A stretch of DNA of 64,000 bases from positions 62,001 through 126,000 of the forward strand of contig NZ_FNFE01000002.1 in assembly GCF_900100335.1 (NCBI RefSeq), given 5' to 3'. Position 1 is the first letter of the stretch. Each line of letters starts with the position of its first letter. Under the pieces are notes generated by a model. It was not told where the DNA came from and did no database searches. It was given only the letters and a program-made list of their open reading frames with translations. Origin of the DNA: Natronorubrum texcoconense. GTDB lineage: Archaea; Halobacteriota; Halobacteria; Halobacteriales; Natrialbaceae. Shown in pieces: positions 35,091-43,569 of this stretch. Position numbers and translations under genes: made by a program.

Positions 35091-35282
35091 ATGCTCACGA
35101 ACAGGGAGTCAACCGATGTGGACGACGGACCGAAGCAGTACCTGGTGACGTGCGAGAGTTGCTCGTTCGAACACGCGGCCGACGGTCGCGAGCGCGCGAC
35201 GGCGATCGGCACGGATCACCACCGGGAGACGCACCACGAAGTCGTCGCCTTCGAGGTTCCGCCCTCGCTCGGGTCGCCGTAA
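35091..35282 (+). CDS. small haloarchaeal protein with a CxxC knuckle
   Basis: The 63-residue acidic protein contains YLVTCESCSFEHAADGR and then DHHRETHHEVVAFEVP, with one Cys-x2-Cys pair and a His-rich helix that together could bind a single zinc ion. Small proteins of this form are common and uncharacterised in haloarchaea. The ATG at 35091 is chosen because the upstream in-frame codons (from 34989) lack the local codon bias. Confidence 0.6.
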   Translation: MLTNRESTDVDDGPKQYLVTCESCSFEHAADGRERATAIGTDHHRETHHEVVAFEVPPSLGSP

Positions 35283-35389
35283 GCTCCGTCCGGCCTCGAG
35301 TCGAACGCGGCCGCCTCGAGTCACGGCGTTACGGTCGCGTTCGGATCCGGTCGATCCGCCAGGCAATCGCGCCCAGCGCGTAAACGCAG

Positions 35390-36088
35390 TCAGTCGTCGC
35401 CGAGCGTCCACTCGCCCGGCCCGGCGGACTCGAGGACGTCGCGTCGCTCCATCTCGTTTAGCACTTCCGGAACCCGGTTCGGCTGGGCGATCTCCATCTC
35501 GATGCGATCGATGCCGTGGAACTCGGCGAGATAGTGACGGATCTCCTCCTGCGTGAACGACTCCTGTTCGGCCTGCTGCATCACGCCTGAGACGAGATCG
35601 ACCATGTCTTCGATGAAATTCCAGGGGTAAACGATCCAGGTCCACTCGTCTAAGTGTTCGCCGACGTAGTCGGGTTCGAACTCGCTGGTTCCGAGCAACT
35701 GGAGCGTCGCGGTTCGAACCTCGCCGGCGCCCCGGTCGGTAACGTACTCGTGGGCGCGCTCGATGGAGCCGCCGGTGTCGGCGATATCGTCGATGATGAG
35801 GACGTCCTTCCCCTCGACGCTGCCCTCCGGCATGGGGTAGCGGACGGTGGGTTCGCCGCTCTTCTCGGCGGTCCCGACGTAGTGTTCCATCTTTAGGCTC
35901 GTCAGGTCGTCCAGCCCGAGGAAGTCACAGAGACAGCGGCCCGCGAACCAGCCCCCGCGGGCGAGCGCGACGACGACGTCGGGTTCGAAGGCATCGTCGC
36001 GAACCTCGTCGCCGACGTCGCGACACAGGCCGTAGATGTACTCCCAGGTAGTGATCGTACAGTCGAAATCGTCCGGTAGATCGGACAT
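35390..36088 (-). CDS. phosphoribosyltransferase with C-terminal helical extension
   Basis: The 232-residue protein is a type I phosphoribosyltransferase. The PRPP-binding loop is VLIIDDIADTGGSIERA near residues 95-111, and the upstream ARGGWFAGRCLCDFLGL is the first PRPP-contact region. The layout is close to xanthine-guanine/hypoxanthine transferases, so a purine salvage role is likely but not proven. A C-terminal part of about 80 residues (QEEIRHYLAEFHGIDRIEMEI...VPEVLNEMERRDVL) looks like a winged helix, suggesting a regulatory or dimer role. The ATG at 36088 is used; the frame runs on to 36154. Confidence 0.82.
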   Translation of the reverse strand: MSDLPDDFDCTITTWEYIYGLCRDVGDEVRDDAFEPDVVVALARGGWFAGRCLCDFLGLDDLTSLKMEHYVGTAEKSGEPTVRYPMPEGSVEGKDVLIIDDIADTGGSIERAHEYVTDRGAGEVRTATLQLLGTSEFEPDYVGEHLDEWTWIVYPWNFIEDMVDLVSGVMQQAEQESFTQEEIRHYLAEFHGIDRIEMEIAQPNRVPEVLNEMERRDVLESAGPGEWTLGDD

Positions 36089-36222
36089 CTGTTGGCACCT
36101 GTTCGGTCGCAGGGTGGCGACGCTCATAAGTGGGCTGAAACCCGCCGTCCTCACTGCGTGTCGCGTTCGATTAAATTCAATACGTAGCGGTTAGGATATT
36201 GTGTAGAACGGTGCAATAGCCC

Positions 36223-37545
36223 ATGCCAACCACCCAGGACTACGAGTACCTTCTCGAGTGCAAGAACGTGATCGGCGTCGACTACGACGAGCGGGAGGAC
36301 CGAGTAACCGTCTTCGTCACCCAGAAGGAGTCGGACGACTGTCTCGCCGACGAAGACCACGTCGCAAAGCGCGTCGCCGACGCGGGCGACGACGTGACCA
36401 TCGACGTCGTGGACGCGGGCTACGGCGAGGAGCGCGAGGGGTTCGACGCGCTGTCGATCTACGAGACGGTCCCCGAAGCCGCACCCGGACGCGAGGGACG
36501 CCACCGACCCGTGCCCGCGGGCGTCAGCGAGAGCAACGCGAACCTGACGGCGGGAACCGCCGGTCCCTACCCGGCTCGAGTGACCGATCCCGGCGACGGA
36601 GACGTCGTCTGGCGCGACGACATCGAGCCGGGAGACCTCGTTCGACTCTCGAACAACCACGTCTACGCCCGCTCGAACGAAGCGGACCCCGGCGCGCCGA
36701 TCCGCCAACCCTCGCCTCGCGACGGCGGCACCGAGGACGACGCGGTCGGCGACCTCGTCGGCTACGTCCCCATCGAAGAGGGCGTTCGGGTCGACGTCGC
36801 CGCTCGGTCGGCCGGCCCGGATCGGGACGCGGCCGACTACTTCGAACTCGAGGATGCGTGGCCGACCGGCGTTCGCCGCGATGACTACGAGACACTACGT
36901 GGCGAGACGGTGACGAAAACGGGGCGTACGACGGGCGTGACGGATGCCGAAATCGAGGCGACGAGCGCCAGCGTTCGCGTGAACTTCGGCGACGAGCACG
37001 GGCCCGTACTGCTTCGCGAGCAGTTAGTCACCGGCTCGATGTCCGAGGGCGGCGACAGCGGGTCGCCGGTATTTCTCGAGGACGGTGCGCTCGTCGGCCT
37101 GCTCTTCGCCGGCTCTGCCGAGCAGACGATCTGCAACCGGATCGGACTGGTCGAGTCCGAACTCGGCGTCGAGATTCTGACGGCGGAGCCGGACGCGAAC
37201 GGCAGTACCGACGGAAGTGACGAGGTCGCCGTCCACACGACGACGCTCGATCACACCGTCTCGGTCGACCTCGAACCGTCGTCGCTCTCGCTCGAGTCGA
37301 TTCGGTTCGAGGATCGGATTCGGCCCGGCGAGCGCGTCGAGGCTGCGGTCACCGTCGGTGCCGAGCCCGGGACGTACTGGCTCGCCATCGAGGACGAGCG
37401 GACGACGGTTACGGTCCCGAAGAACGGCGACGGCGATGGATCTCGAGGACGAGCGACGGCAAGTATTCTCGTCTCGGTCCCCGACGATGTCGACGACTCG
37501 CTGACGGTTCGGATTCGCGGTGGACCCGTCGGGTCGCTCGAGTGA
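36223..37545 (+). CDS. NAL1-like serine peptidase with C-terminal beta domain
   Basis: The 440-residue protein has an N-terminal domain (residues 1-75, YLLECKNVIGVDYDERED) found in front of NAL1-like trypsin-fold peptidases. The peptidase domain contains SNANLTAGTAGPY, the His in RLSNNHVYAR, an Asp candidate in VRVDVAARSAG, GRTTGVTDAEI, and the Ser in EGGDSGSPVFLEDGALVGLLF. The full catalytic triad seems intact. Residues 345-440 form a beta-rich, Ig-like extension not typical of the family. No signal peptide or Tat motif is visible, so it acts inside the cell. Substrates are unknown. Confidence 0.78.
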   Translation: MPTTQDYEYLLECKNVIGVDYDEREDRVTVFVTQKESDDCLADEDHVAKRVADAGDDVTIDVVDAGYGEEREGFDALSIYETVPEAAPGREGRHRPVPAGVSESNANLTAGTAGPYPARVTDPGDGDVVWRDDIEPGDLVRLSNNHVYARSNEADPGAPIRQPSPRDGGTEDDAVGDLVGYVPIEEGVRVDVAARSAGPDRDAADYFELEDAWPTGVRRDDYETLRGETVTKTGRTTGVTDAEIEATSASVRVNFGDEHGPVLLREQLVTGSMSEGGDSGSPVFLEDGALVGLLFAGSAEQTICNRIGLVESELGVEILTAEPDANGSTDGSDEVAVHTTTLDHTVSVDLEPSSLSLESIRFEDRIRPGERVEAAVTVGAEPGTYWLAIEDERTTVTVPKNGDGDGSRGRATASILVSVPDDVDDSLTVRIRGGPVGSLE

Positions 37546-37580
37546 GCGGTCGGAGGCGTGCTACGGACGTCAGCAGTGTG

Positions 37581-38303
37581 TTAGGATGGCGCGACGAGGC
37601 GAAAACAGAGGAAGTTCGGACGAGTCGCCTCGTACTCGTACCGTTCCGGGTTCGCCTCGCGGTACGCTTCCGTCGGCGTCGGTTCGAGCAGTCGGTCGAG
37701 CCGGAACCCGGCCTCGAGCGCGGGGGACAGCATCGCGGAGAGCGGGCGACGGTACGCCGGAACGTCGACCTCGCTACCGAAGGCGTCCCACGTCGCCGAA
37801 ACCAGTTCCAGCTCGTGATAGTTCTCGGCGTCGTCGTACTCCTCGAAGTCGGCGTGGGGATGTTGCACCGAGCAAACGATCCAGCCGCCGGGAGTCAGGA
37901 CCCGGCGGAGTTCGCGAAACAGCGAGGCCCACTCTTTCACGTAGTGAAACGCCAGCGAACTGGTGACGCCGTCGAACGCATTATCAGCGAACGGAAGCTC
38001 TCCCTCGAGATCGGCCCGAAGGAAGTCGGCATCGGGGACCCGTCCCCGTGCGTACGCGAGCATCTCGCGACTCGCGTCGAGACCGACGACGGTCGCACCG
38101 CGATCGGCGAGTTCGTCCGCGAGGTGACCGGCACCGCATCCGGCGTCGAGAACGCGTTTCCCCTCGGTCTCGGGGAGCAAGGAGAGCGTTGCCGGCCGTT
38201 CGAGATAGGCGTTCGACGGCTTCGTATCGCCCTCGCGGTCGTACCCCGCCGCGAGTTCCTCGTAGGCCCGCTGGGCTATTGGGTGGTCCGGCGTCTCGGG
38301 CAT
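37581..38303 (-). CDS. class I SAM-dependent methyltransferase
   Basis: The 240-residue protein has the motif I loop VLDAGCGAGHLADELADRG near residue 50, an acidic motif II in VVGLDASREML, and LPFADNAFDGVTSSLAFHYV as the post-motif region, the UbiE/COQ5-like methyltransferase arrangement. The substrate cannot be predicted; the C-terminal EPTPTEAYREANPERYEYEATRPNFLCFRL resembles bacterial SmtA-like proteins. The start is the ATG at 38303; the frame remains open to 38333. The gene is divergent from thiC. Confidence 0.85.
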   Translation of the reverse strand: MPETPDHPIAQRAYEELAAGYDREGDTKPSNAYLERPATLSLLPETEGKRVLDAGCGAGHLADELADRGATVVGLDASREMLAYARGRVPDADFLRADLEGELPFADNAFDGVTSSLAFHYVKEWASLFRELRRVLTPGGWIVCSVQHPHADFEEYDDAENYHELELVSATWDAFGSEVDVPAYRRPLSAMLSPALEAGFRLDRLLEPTPTEAYREANPERYEYEATRPNFLCFRLVAPS

Positions 38304-38410
38304 TAAACGCACAGATACACCGTTCGCATACAAATCTGTACATCTTCCGCGCTGGGTTCGACGGCGTGCTACCAGTGTTTGTTCGCGCGATCTACGGCCA
38401 ACGTCAGAGC

Positions 38411-38417
38411 TATATAA
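38411..38417 (+). promoter_or_regulatory. TATA box of thiC
   Basis: TATATAA lies 31 bases before the thiC ATG, so transcription starts within a few bases of it and thiC mRNA is almost leaderless. There is therefore no room for a TPP riboswitch. Confidence 0.65.
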
Positions 38418-38426
38418 CTCGATGAT

Positions 38427-38439
38427 ACAACCTAGTTGT
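38427..38439. promoter_or_regulatory. candidate thiC operator, 13-base palindrome
   Basis: ACAAC-CTA-GTTGT is a perfect inverted repeat sitting between the TATA box and the thiC start codon, the position where a repressor would block polymerase recruitment. It could be the binding site of an archaeal thiamine-responsive regulator, but I cannot name the protein. Confidence 0.45.
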
Positions 38440-38441
38440 CA

Positions 38442-39932
38442 ATGGCGCAAACACAGATCCAAGCCGCCCGCGAGGGGACGGTTACCGACGCGATGAAACG
38501 GGTTGCCGAACGGGAGAACCGAGAGCCGGAGTTCGTCCGAGAACAGGTCGCCGAGGGACAGGCCGTGATTCCGGCGAACGTCAATCACGACGCGCTCGAT
38601 CCGATGATCATCGGCCGCGAGTTCGCGACGAAAGTCAACGCGAACATCGGCAACAGCGAGACGACGAGCGACCTCGAGGAGGAGTTGCGAAAGCTCCACA
38701 CCGCGGTCCACTACGGCGCGGACACGGTGATGGACCTCGGCACCGGGAGCGATCTCGACGAGATACGCGAAACGCACGTCGACCACTCGCCGGTGCCGAT
38801 CGGCACGGTGCCGCTGTACGAGGCGGTAAAGCGAGCGGGAGGTCCCGAGGAACTCACGACGGAGCTGTTGCTCGAGGTCATCGAGAAACAGGCCGAGCAG
38901 GGCGTCGACTACATGACCATCCACGCCGGCATTCTCGCGGAGCACTTGTCGCTGACCGACGGCCGCAAGACGGGAATCGTCTCCAGGGGCGGGTCGATCA
39001 TGGCGTCGTGGATGGTGAGCCACGGCGAGCAGAACCCGCTGTTTCAGGTGTACGACGAGATCTGCGAGATCTTTGCCGAGCACGACGTTACCTTCAGCCT
39101 CGGGGACAGTCTCCGGCCGGGGTCGCTGGCCGACGCCTGTGACGAGGCTCAGTACGCCGAGTTGGACACCCTTGGCGAACTGACCCGTCGCGCCTGGAAG
39201 TACAATGTACAGGTGATGGTCGAAGGGCCGGGTCACGTTCCGATGCACAAAGTCGCCGAGAACGTCGAGCGCCAGCAGGAAGTCTGTGACGGCGCCCCGT
39301 TCTACGTCCTCGGCCCGCTCGTGACCGACATCGCGCCCGGCTACGATCACATCACGAGTGCCATCGGTGCCGCGATGGCCGCCGAGGCCGGCGCGGCGAT
39401 GCTCTGCTACGTTACCCCGAAAGAGCACCTCGGGCTCCCCGACGAGGAGGACGTCCGCGACGGACTCGCGGCCTACCGAATCGCCGCCCACTCCGGCGAC
39501 GTCGCGAACGAACGCCCCGGCGCGCGCGACTGGGACGACGCGCTCTCGGAGGCCCGCTATAATTTCGAGTGGCGCGAGCAGTTCGGCCTCGCGCTCGACC
39601 CCGACCGCGCCCGCGACTATCACGACCAGACGCTCCCCGAGGACAACTACAAGGAGGCCCGCTTCTGCTCGATGTGCGGCGTCGAGTTCTGTTCGATGCG
39701 GATCGATCGAGACGCTCGAGAATCGCGCCGCGGTTCTCGAAGCGGTCAGAGTCCAGAGGGATCCGACCAGCCACGCGAGGGCGGCGAGATGAACCGACTC
39801 GAGTCGACGACCGATCTCGAGGCCTCCCCCGCAGCCGAGGTGAATCGCCCGCCGGTCGGGACGCACGATTCCGACGCTCTATCGGCGGTCGGAGACGACA
39901 GTCAGTCCGTCGAGCAGGCCGGCGACGACTGA
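38442..39932 (+). CDS. thiC: phosphomethylpyrimidine synthase ThiC
   Basis: ThiC is a radical SAM enzyme that rearranges aminoimidazole ribotide to the pyrimidine of thiamine. The 496-residue protein has the full family core, including [25 protein letters not shown] and [11 protein letters not shown]. The [4Fe-4S] site is Cys409-x2-Cys412-x4-Cys417 in [12 protein letters not shown]. About 75 residues after the cluster are a polar, low-complexity tail with no family counterpart, longer than I expect. The ATG at 38442 is decided by the TATA spacing rather than the TTG at 38436. Confidence 0.95.
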   Translation: MAQTQIQAAREGTVTDAMKRVAERENREPEFVREQVAEGQAVIPANVNHDALDPMIIGREFATKVNANIGNSETTSDLEEELRKLHTAVHYGADTVMDLGTGSDLDEIRETHVDHSPVPIGTVPLYEAVKRAGGPEELTTELLLEVIEKQAEQGVDYMTIHAGILAEHLSLTDGRKTGIVSRGGSIMASWMVSHGEQNPLFQVYDEICEIFAEHDVTFSLGDSLRPGSLADACDEAQYAELDTLGELTRRAWKYNVQVMVEGPGHVPMHKVAENVERQQEVCDGAPFYVLGPLVTDIAPGYDHITSAIGAAMAAEAGAAMLCYVTPKEHLGLPDEEDVRDGLAAYRIAAHSGDVANERPGARDWDDALSEARYNFEWREQFGLALDPDRARDYHDQTLPEDNYKEARFCSMCGVEFCSMRIDRDARESRRGSRSGQSPEGSDQPREGGEMNRLESTTDLEASPAAEVNRPPVGTHDSDALSAVGDDSQSVEQAGDD

Positions 39933-40023
39933 GAATCGGTCGAGGAACCGTGCCGTCCGGATCGGCGGCCACGACAATGCCGAGGACAGCAGATTGATAC
40001 GTTGGTCGTCCCACGGGGAAGGT

Positions 40024-40923
40024 ATGGACACGATTCGGATCTTGCAGGTCGACGCCTTTACCGACGAGCCGATGGCGGGGAATCCCGCCGGGGTCGTCCC
40101 CGAGGCCGATGGACTCTCCGACGATCAGATGCAGTCGATCGCCGCCGAGATGGCCGTCAGCGAGACGGCGTTCCTTCGTTCGAGCGAGACCGCCGACTAT
40201 CGCATTCGGTACTTCACCCCCACCCAGGAGGTCGACCTCTGCGGGCACGCGACGATCGGCAGCTTCGCCCACCTCCACGACGAGGGGCTCGAGGCCGGGA
40301 CCTACACCCTCGAGACGAACGTCGGCGAACTCGAGATCGAACTCGAGTCGGACGGAACGGTCTGGATGACGCAGGACACCCCGCAAATTCGCGAGGTCGA
40401 CGTCGGCTACGGCCGCGTCGCCGACGCGCTCGGCGTCGGTCAGGCGGCCCTCGAAGGGGCGAGCGACGACATTCCGCTCGCGGTCTCCTCGACCGGCCTC
40501 TCCTTCCTGATCGTCCCGATCACCTACCTCTCGGACCTCGGAAGCGCCGATCCCGATATGCACGCGATCGAGAAGTTGACCGAGGAGGTTGACGCTACCG
40601 GCGTCTACCTCTTCACGTTCGACGCGCTCGACCGCGAGTCGACGCTCCACGGCCGAATGTTCGCCCCGGGAGCCGGCGTGCCCGAGGACCCGGTCACCGG
40701 CACCGCGAGCGGCTCCGTCAGCGCGTATCTCGACCGGTTCGGCGCGTTCGACGACGACTTTCCCGACGAACTCCGCCTCGAGCAGGGCCACTACGTCGAC
40801 CGCCCGGGGCTGGTCCGGGCGCGCGTCGGGAGCGCAGTCGAAGTCGGCGGGCGCGGCGTGACCGTCCTGGACGGCTCGCTGGTCGTCCCCGAGGACGACG
40901 AGGACGAGATTCTCGAGGCTTGA
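40024..40923 (+). CDS. PhzF family isomerase/epimerase-like protein
   Basis: The 299-residue protein has the two-lobed PhzF/diaminopimelate-epimerase fold: FTDEPMAGNPAGVV, the catalytic Glu in AVSETAFLR near residue 45, EVDLCGHATIGSFAHL, and DPVTGTASGSVSAYL in the second lobe. PhzF enzymes isomerise small carboxylates; no phenazine genes are near, so this is the widespread PhzF-like form of unknown substrate. The ATG at 40024 gives the family start. Confidence 0.88.
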   Translation: MDTIRILQVDAFTDEPMAGNPAGVVPEADGLSDDQMQSIAAEMAVSETAFLRSSETADYRIRYFTPTQEVDLCGHATIGSFAHLHDEGLEAGTYTLETNVGELEIELESDGTVWMTQDTPQIREVDVGYGRVADALGVGQAALEGASDDIPLAVSSTGLSFLIVPITYLSDLGSADPDMHAIEKLTEEVDATGVYLFTFDALDRESTLHGRMFAPGAGVPEDPVTGTASGSVSAYLDRFGAFDDDFPDELRLEQGHYVDRPGLVRARVGSAVEVGGRGVTVLDGSLVVPEDDEDEILEA

Positions 40924-41023
40924 TACGGTTTGCTGTAACGGTTTGTCGGTGGGACCGCAGGGCGAATCGCGGTCTCACCGGAAATGACTTACAGCAGACA
41001 GTATGTGTCGGTCGCGGATCGTA

Positions 41024-41635
41024 TTACTCGCGTTCGTCGCGTTCGACGTCGTCCGCACGACTCCTGCCGGATGCGACACCCGAGGACCGCGGCGTCGAAA
41101 CCGGCTCGGATGTTGATCGGTCCCTCGCGTCGCCAGTCGACGTGTCGCGTCGCGTCTCGTCGCTCGACCGAGCAGGCCGGGAGTCCGACTCGAGGAGGTC
41201 GCGTTCGTCGAACGCCGCAGTAGTCTCGCCGCGTTCTAACGCCTGTATCTCCCGCCTCGTCTCCGCGATTTCGGCCTCCATACTGGCGAGACGCTCGTCG
41301 AGGTTCTTCAGCGTCACGCGCGACCGTCCCTTCGAGCCGAGTTTGCGGGCCGCAGCGCGGCCGGACGCACGAGGGAGCGTAAAAAAGAGCGCGTACGCCT
41401 TACCGAACTGCCAGACGACGATACCGAGCAGGCAGAACAGCAGCGTGATCGACGGGTTCGCCTGCTCGATCGCGGGCCCTGGATTCAACGGGTCCGCGAA
41501 GAGCAAGAGGAGCGCCGTTCGAAAGCCGGCGATGAACCCGAACGCGACGACCGCTACGCCGGCTACGAGCGCACCGACCGTGAGCGCCCGGTAGATGATC
41601 GCCCACCGGACGGGATGGCTGAGATCGAGATCCAT
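41024..41635 (-). CDS. membrane protein with cytoplasmic coiled-coil tail
   Basis: The 203-residue protein has two hydrophobic segments (residues 12-40 and 58-80) and a short coiled coil NLDERLASMEAEIAETRREIQALERG near 110-135. A 65-residue Arg/Ser/Asp-rich disordered tail follows. I recognise no family. The start at 41635 is the ATG directly before the first membrane helix; the frame continues to 41695. Confidence 0.6.
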   Translation of the reverse strand: MDLDLSHPVRWAIIYRALTVGALVAGVAVVAFGFIAGFRTALLLLFADPLNPGPAIEQANPSITLLFCLLGIVVWQFGKAYALFFTLPRASGRAAARKLGSKGRSRVTLKNLDERLASMEAEIAETRREIQALERGETTAAFDERDLLESDSRPARSSDETRRDTSTGDARDRSTSEPVSTPRSSGVASGRSRADDVERDERE

Positions 41636-41748
41636 GCCGGAGACAGTCACCAGATCGGTATAATCGCTTTGACCGATACGGTCGGGTAGTGACACCTCCT
41701 GTGGCGTTCCGTTGCGATTTTAACACAGCGTCGACGACGGCGTGAAAA

Positions 41749-42465
41749 TCAGTGCGCTCCGCCGTCGTCGATGTTCTCGAGCGCCGTCAACGCCGCCTTC
41801 AGCACCTTTCGCTCGCTCCGACGGAGGTTCATCGAGACGGCGGTCTTCGAGATATCGAAGTGATCCGCCAACTCCTCGAGCGTCGTCTCGCGCGGCGTCT
41901 CGTAGTAGCCCGCTCTGGAGGCGGCCTCGAACGTCGTGCGTTCGGTCTCGGTGAGAGATCGACAGCCCTCGAGCAGTCGCATCGCGCTATCGGAGTTCTC
42001 CAGTAAGTCGAACAGGGCTGTCGGGCCGAGCTGGTCGCGATCCTCGACGGTGAAGTCGTTGTGTCGCTCGAGTTCGGCGAGCGTGCGATCCTCGTCGCCG
42101 TCGTCGTCGAAGCCGACGTGCCACCGTTCGCGGCCGTCTTCGATCCGGAACGGGCCGGTGATGTAGCCGCCGTTCCGATCGATCGTTCGCATCGCGTTCG
42201 TCTCCTCGATCGTCGTGCCGATCTGGGCGACGGCGTCGCGCTTCGAAAGGATGTAACACTCCGTCATGTTCGGGTGCTCGCGAAGTTCGCGGAGTCCGGT
42301 CTCGAGTGCCCCGGCCGTCTCCCCTTTCGCGATGAGCCGGGTCTCGAGTGTTTCGTCGTCGGTGTCCAGTTGCCACTGGACGGCCGAGAAGGCGATATCG
42401 ACGTCATCGGTCGTGTCGATGAACGGACAATCGTACTGTCGCATGTCGATATCGAGATCGATCAT
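41749..42465 (-). CDS. HTH-10 (bacterio-opsin activator-like) transcriptional regulator
   Basis: The 238-residue protein belongs to the haloarchaeal HTH-10 family. The N-terminal domain of about 170 residues should sense a signal, and the C-terminal HTH reads LTETERTTFEAASRAGYYETPRETTLEELADHFDISKTAVSMNLRRSERKVL. It is divergent from the 3-hydroxybutyrate dehydrogenase gene at 42710, with 244 bases between starts, so it may control that operon. A TTAATATTT element at 42494-42502 lies about 30 bases before its ATG. Confidence 0.85.
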   Translation of the reverse strand: MIDLDIDMRQYDCPFIDTTDDVDIAFSAVQWQLDTDDETLETRLIAKGETAGALETGLRELREHPNMTECYILSKRDAVAQIGTTIEETNAMRTIDRNGGYITGPFRIEDGRERWHVGFDDDGDEDRTLAELERHNDFTVEDRDQLGPTALFDLLENSDSAMRLLEGCRSLTETERTTFEAASRAGYYETPRETTLEELADHFDISKTAVSMNLRRSERKVLKAALTALENIDDGGAH

Positions 42466-42709
42466 TACTAGGTGGGAAATCACATACAAGGTCTTAATAT
42501 TTACCATCAGTAATCATATCCCTATGTCTCGAATGTACCAGTATCAATGACAGATCGGTGCAGTTTCTCTCGAACGTGAGCCAAGAAGCCAATTTCGGGA
42601 ATTGCACCGCTGTGCAGACACCGGCACGAACTGCAAGCGAAAACGACCGTTGATATGTTAACGGACGGCTTTTAGCGCGTGCCAAGGTAACGTACATCGA
42701 GCGAAAGCT
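42466..42709. other. divergent promoter region between the HTH-10 regulator and hydroxybutyrate genes
   Basis: The minus-strand TATA element at 42494-42502 serves the regulator, and a TTTTAG element near 42670 could serve the plus-strand operon. CAATT-TCGGG-AATTG, around 42592, is a 5-base inverted repeat between them and a possible operator. No gene is visible. Confidence 0.45.
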
Positions 42710-43567
42710 ATGTCTCAGGATCAGGTGACCCCACCGACGGTGACGGAAGACGATATTCAATCAATCGACGACGACGCGTTCACGAGTCGGAACGTCTGTC
42801 TCGTCACGGGCGGCGGATCGGGGATCGGCAGAGCGACGGCCCTCGCCGCCGCCGGAAACGGACTCACGGTCGCCGCGACGGACATCGACGAGGACGGCCT
42901 TCAGGGGACGATCGAACGCGGCGAGGAGCTCGGTCTCGAGGGCGATATCGAATCGATCGTGGGGGATTTGACCGACGACGCTCACCTCGAGCGGATCGTC
43001 GAGGAGGCCGCAGAGTACGGCGATCTCAAGTACCTCGCGAACGTCGCGGGGATGCAACACATCGACTCGATCGAGAACTTTCCGATGGAAACCTACGATC
43101 GAATGCACGAGATCATGCTTCGAGCGCCGCTCTATCTCTCGAAGCTCTGCATGCCACACTTCCGGGAGACCGAGGACGGACGGGGCTGTATCGGCAACAT
43201 GTGTTCGGTTCACGGCCACTACGTCACCAGCGACAAGGTGGGGTACAACGTCTCGAAGTTCGGCCTTCGGGGACTCACGCAGTCGATCGCCGCCGAAGGC
43301 GACGGCGACATTCGCGCGTTCTCGATCAGCACCGGCTACGTGAAGACCCCGCTCGTGACGGACCAGCTCGCGGACACCGCAGAACAACGCGGTATCTCCG
43401 TCGACGAGGTGATTCAGGACGTGATGCTCGGCCAGTCCCGCGTCAAAGAGATGATGGAACCGGTCGACGTCGCCAACCTCTACCTGATCGGCTTCTCCGA
43501 TCTCGGCCGCCACCTCGACGGCGGCGACCTAGTGTTTGATGGCGGCATGACGCTAACGTACGAGTAA
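42710..43567 (+). CDS. 3-hydroxybutyrate dehydrogenase-like SDR
   Basis: The 285-residue classical short-chain dehydrogenase would oxidise 3-hydroxybutyrate to acetoacetate with NAD. It has the cofactor loop LVTGGGSGIGRATAL at about residues 31-45, NVAGMQHIDSIENF, the catalytic Ser in NMCSVHGHYV, and Tyr-x3-Lys in GYNVSKFGLRGL. FSISTGYVKTPLVTDQ is the typical later motif of this subgroup. The AMP-forming ligase gene starts three bases after its stop, fitting a two-step use of 3-hydroxybutyrate. Confidence 0.82.
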   Translation: MSQDQVTPPTVTEDDIQSIDDDAFTSRNVCLVTGGGSGIGRATALAAAGNGLTVAATDIDEDGLQGTIERGEELGLEGDIESIVGDLTDDAHLERIVEEAAEYGDLKYLANVAGMQHIDSIENFPMETYDRMHEIMLRAPLYLSKLCMPHFRETEDGRGCIGNMCSVHGHYVTSDKVGYNVSKFGLRGLTQSIAAEGDGDIRAFSISTGYVKTPLVTDQLADTAEQRGISVDEVIQDVMLGQSRVKEMMEPVDVANLYLIGFSDLGRHLDGGDLVFDGGMTLTYE

Positions 43568-43569
43568 CG

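Noticed and set aside
35641-35720. GGTTCGAA-type T-loop sequences suggesting a tRNA
   Set aside because: They lie inside the phosphoribosyltransferase gene and no acceptor or anticodon stem can be paired around them.
38344-38441. TPP riboswitch before thiC
   Set aside because: The TATA box leaves only a few bases of leader and no THI-box sequence is present.
38439-39866. 475-codon open frame opposite to thiC
   Set aside because: Antisense shadow of thiC with no recognisable domain; thiC has all family motifs.
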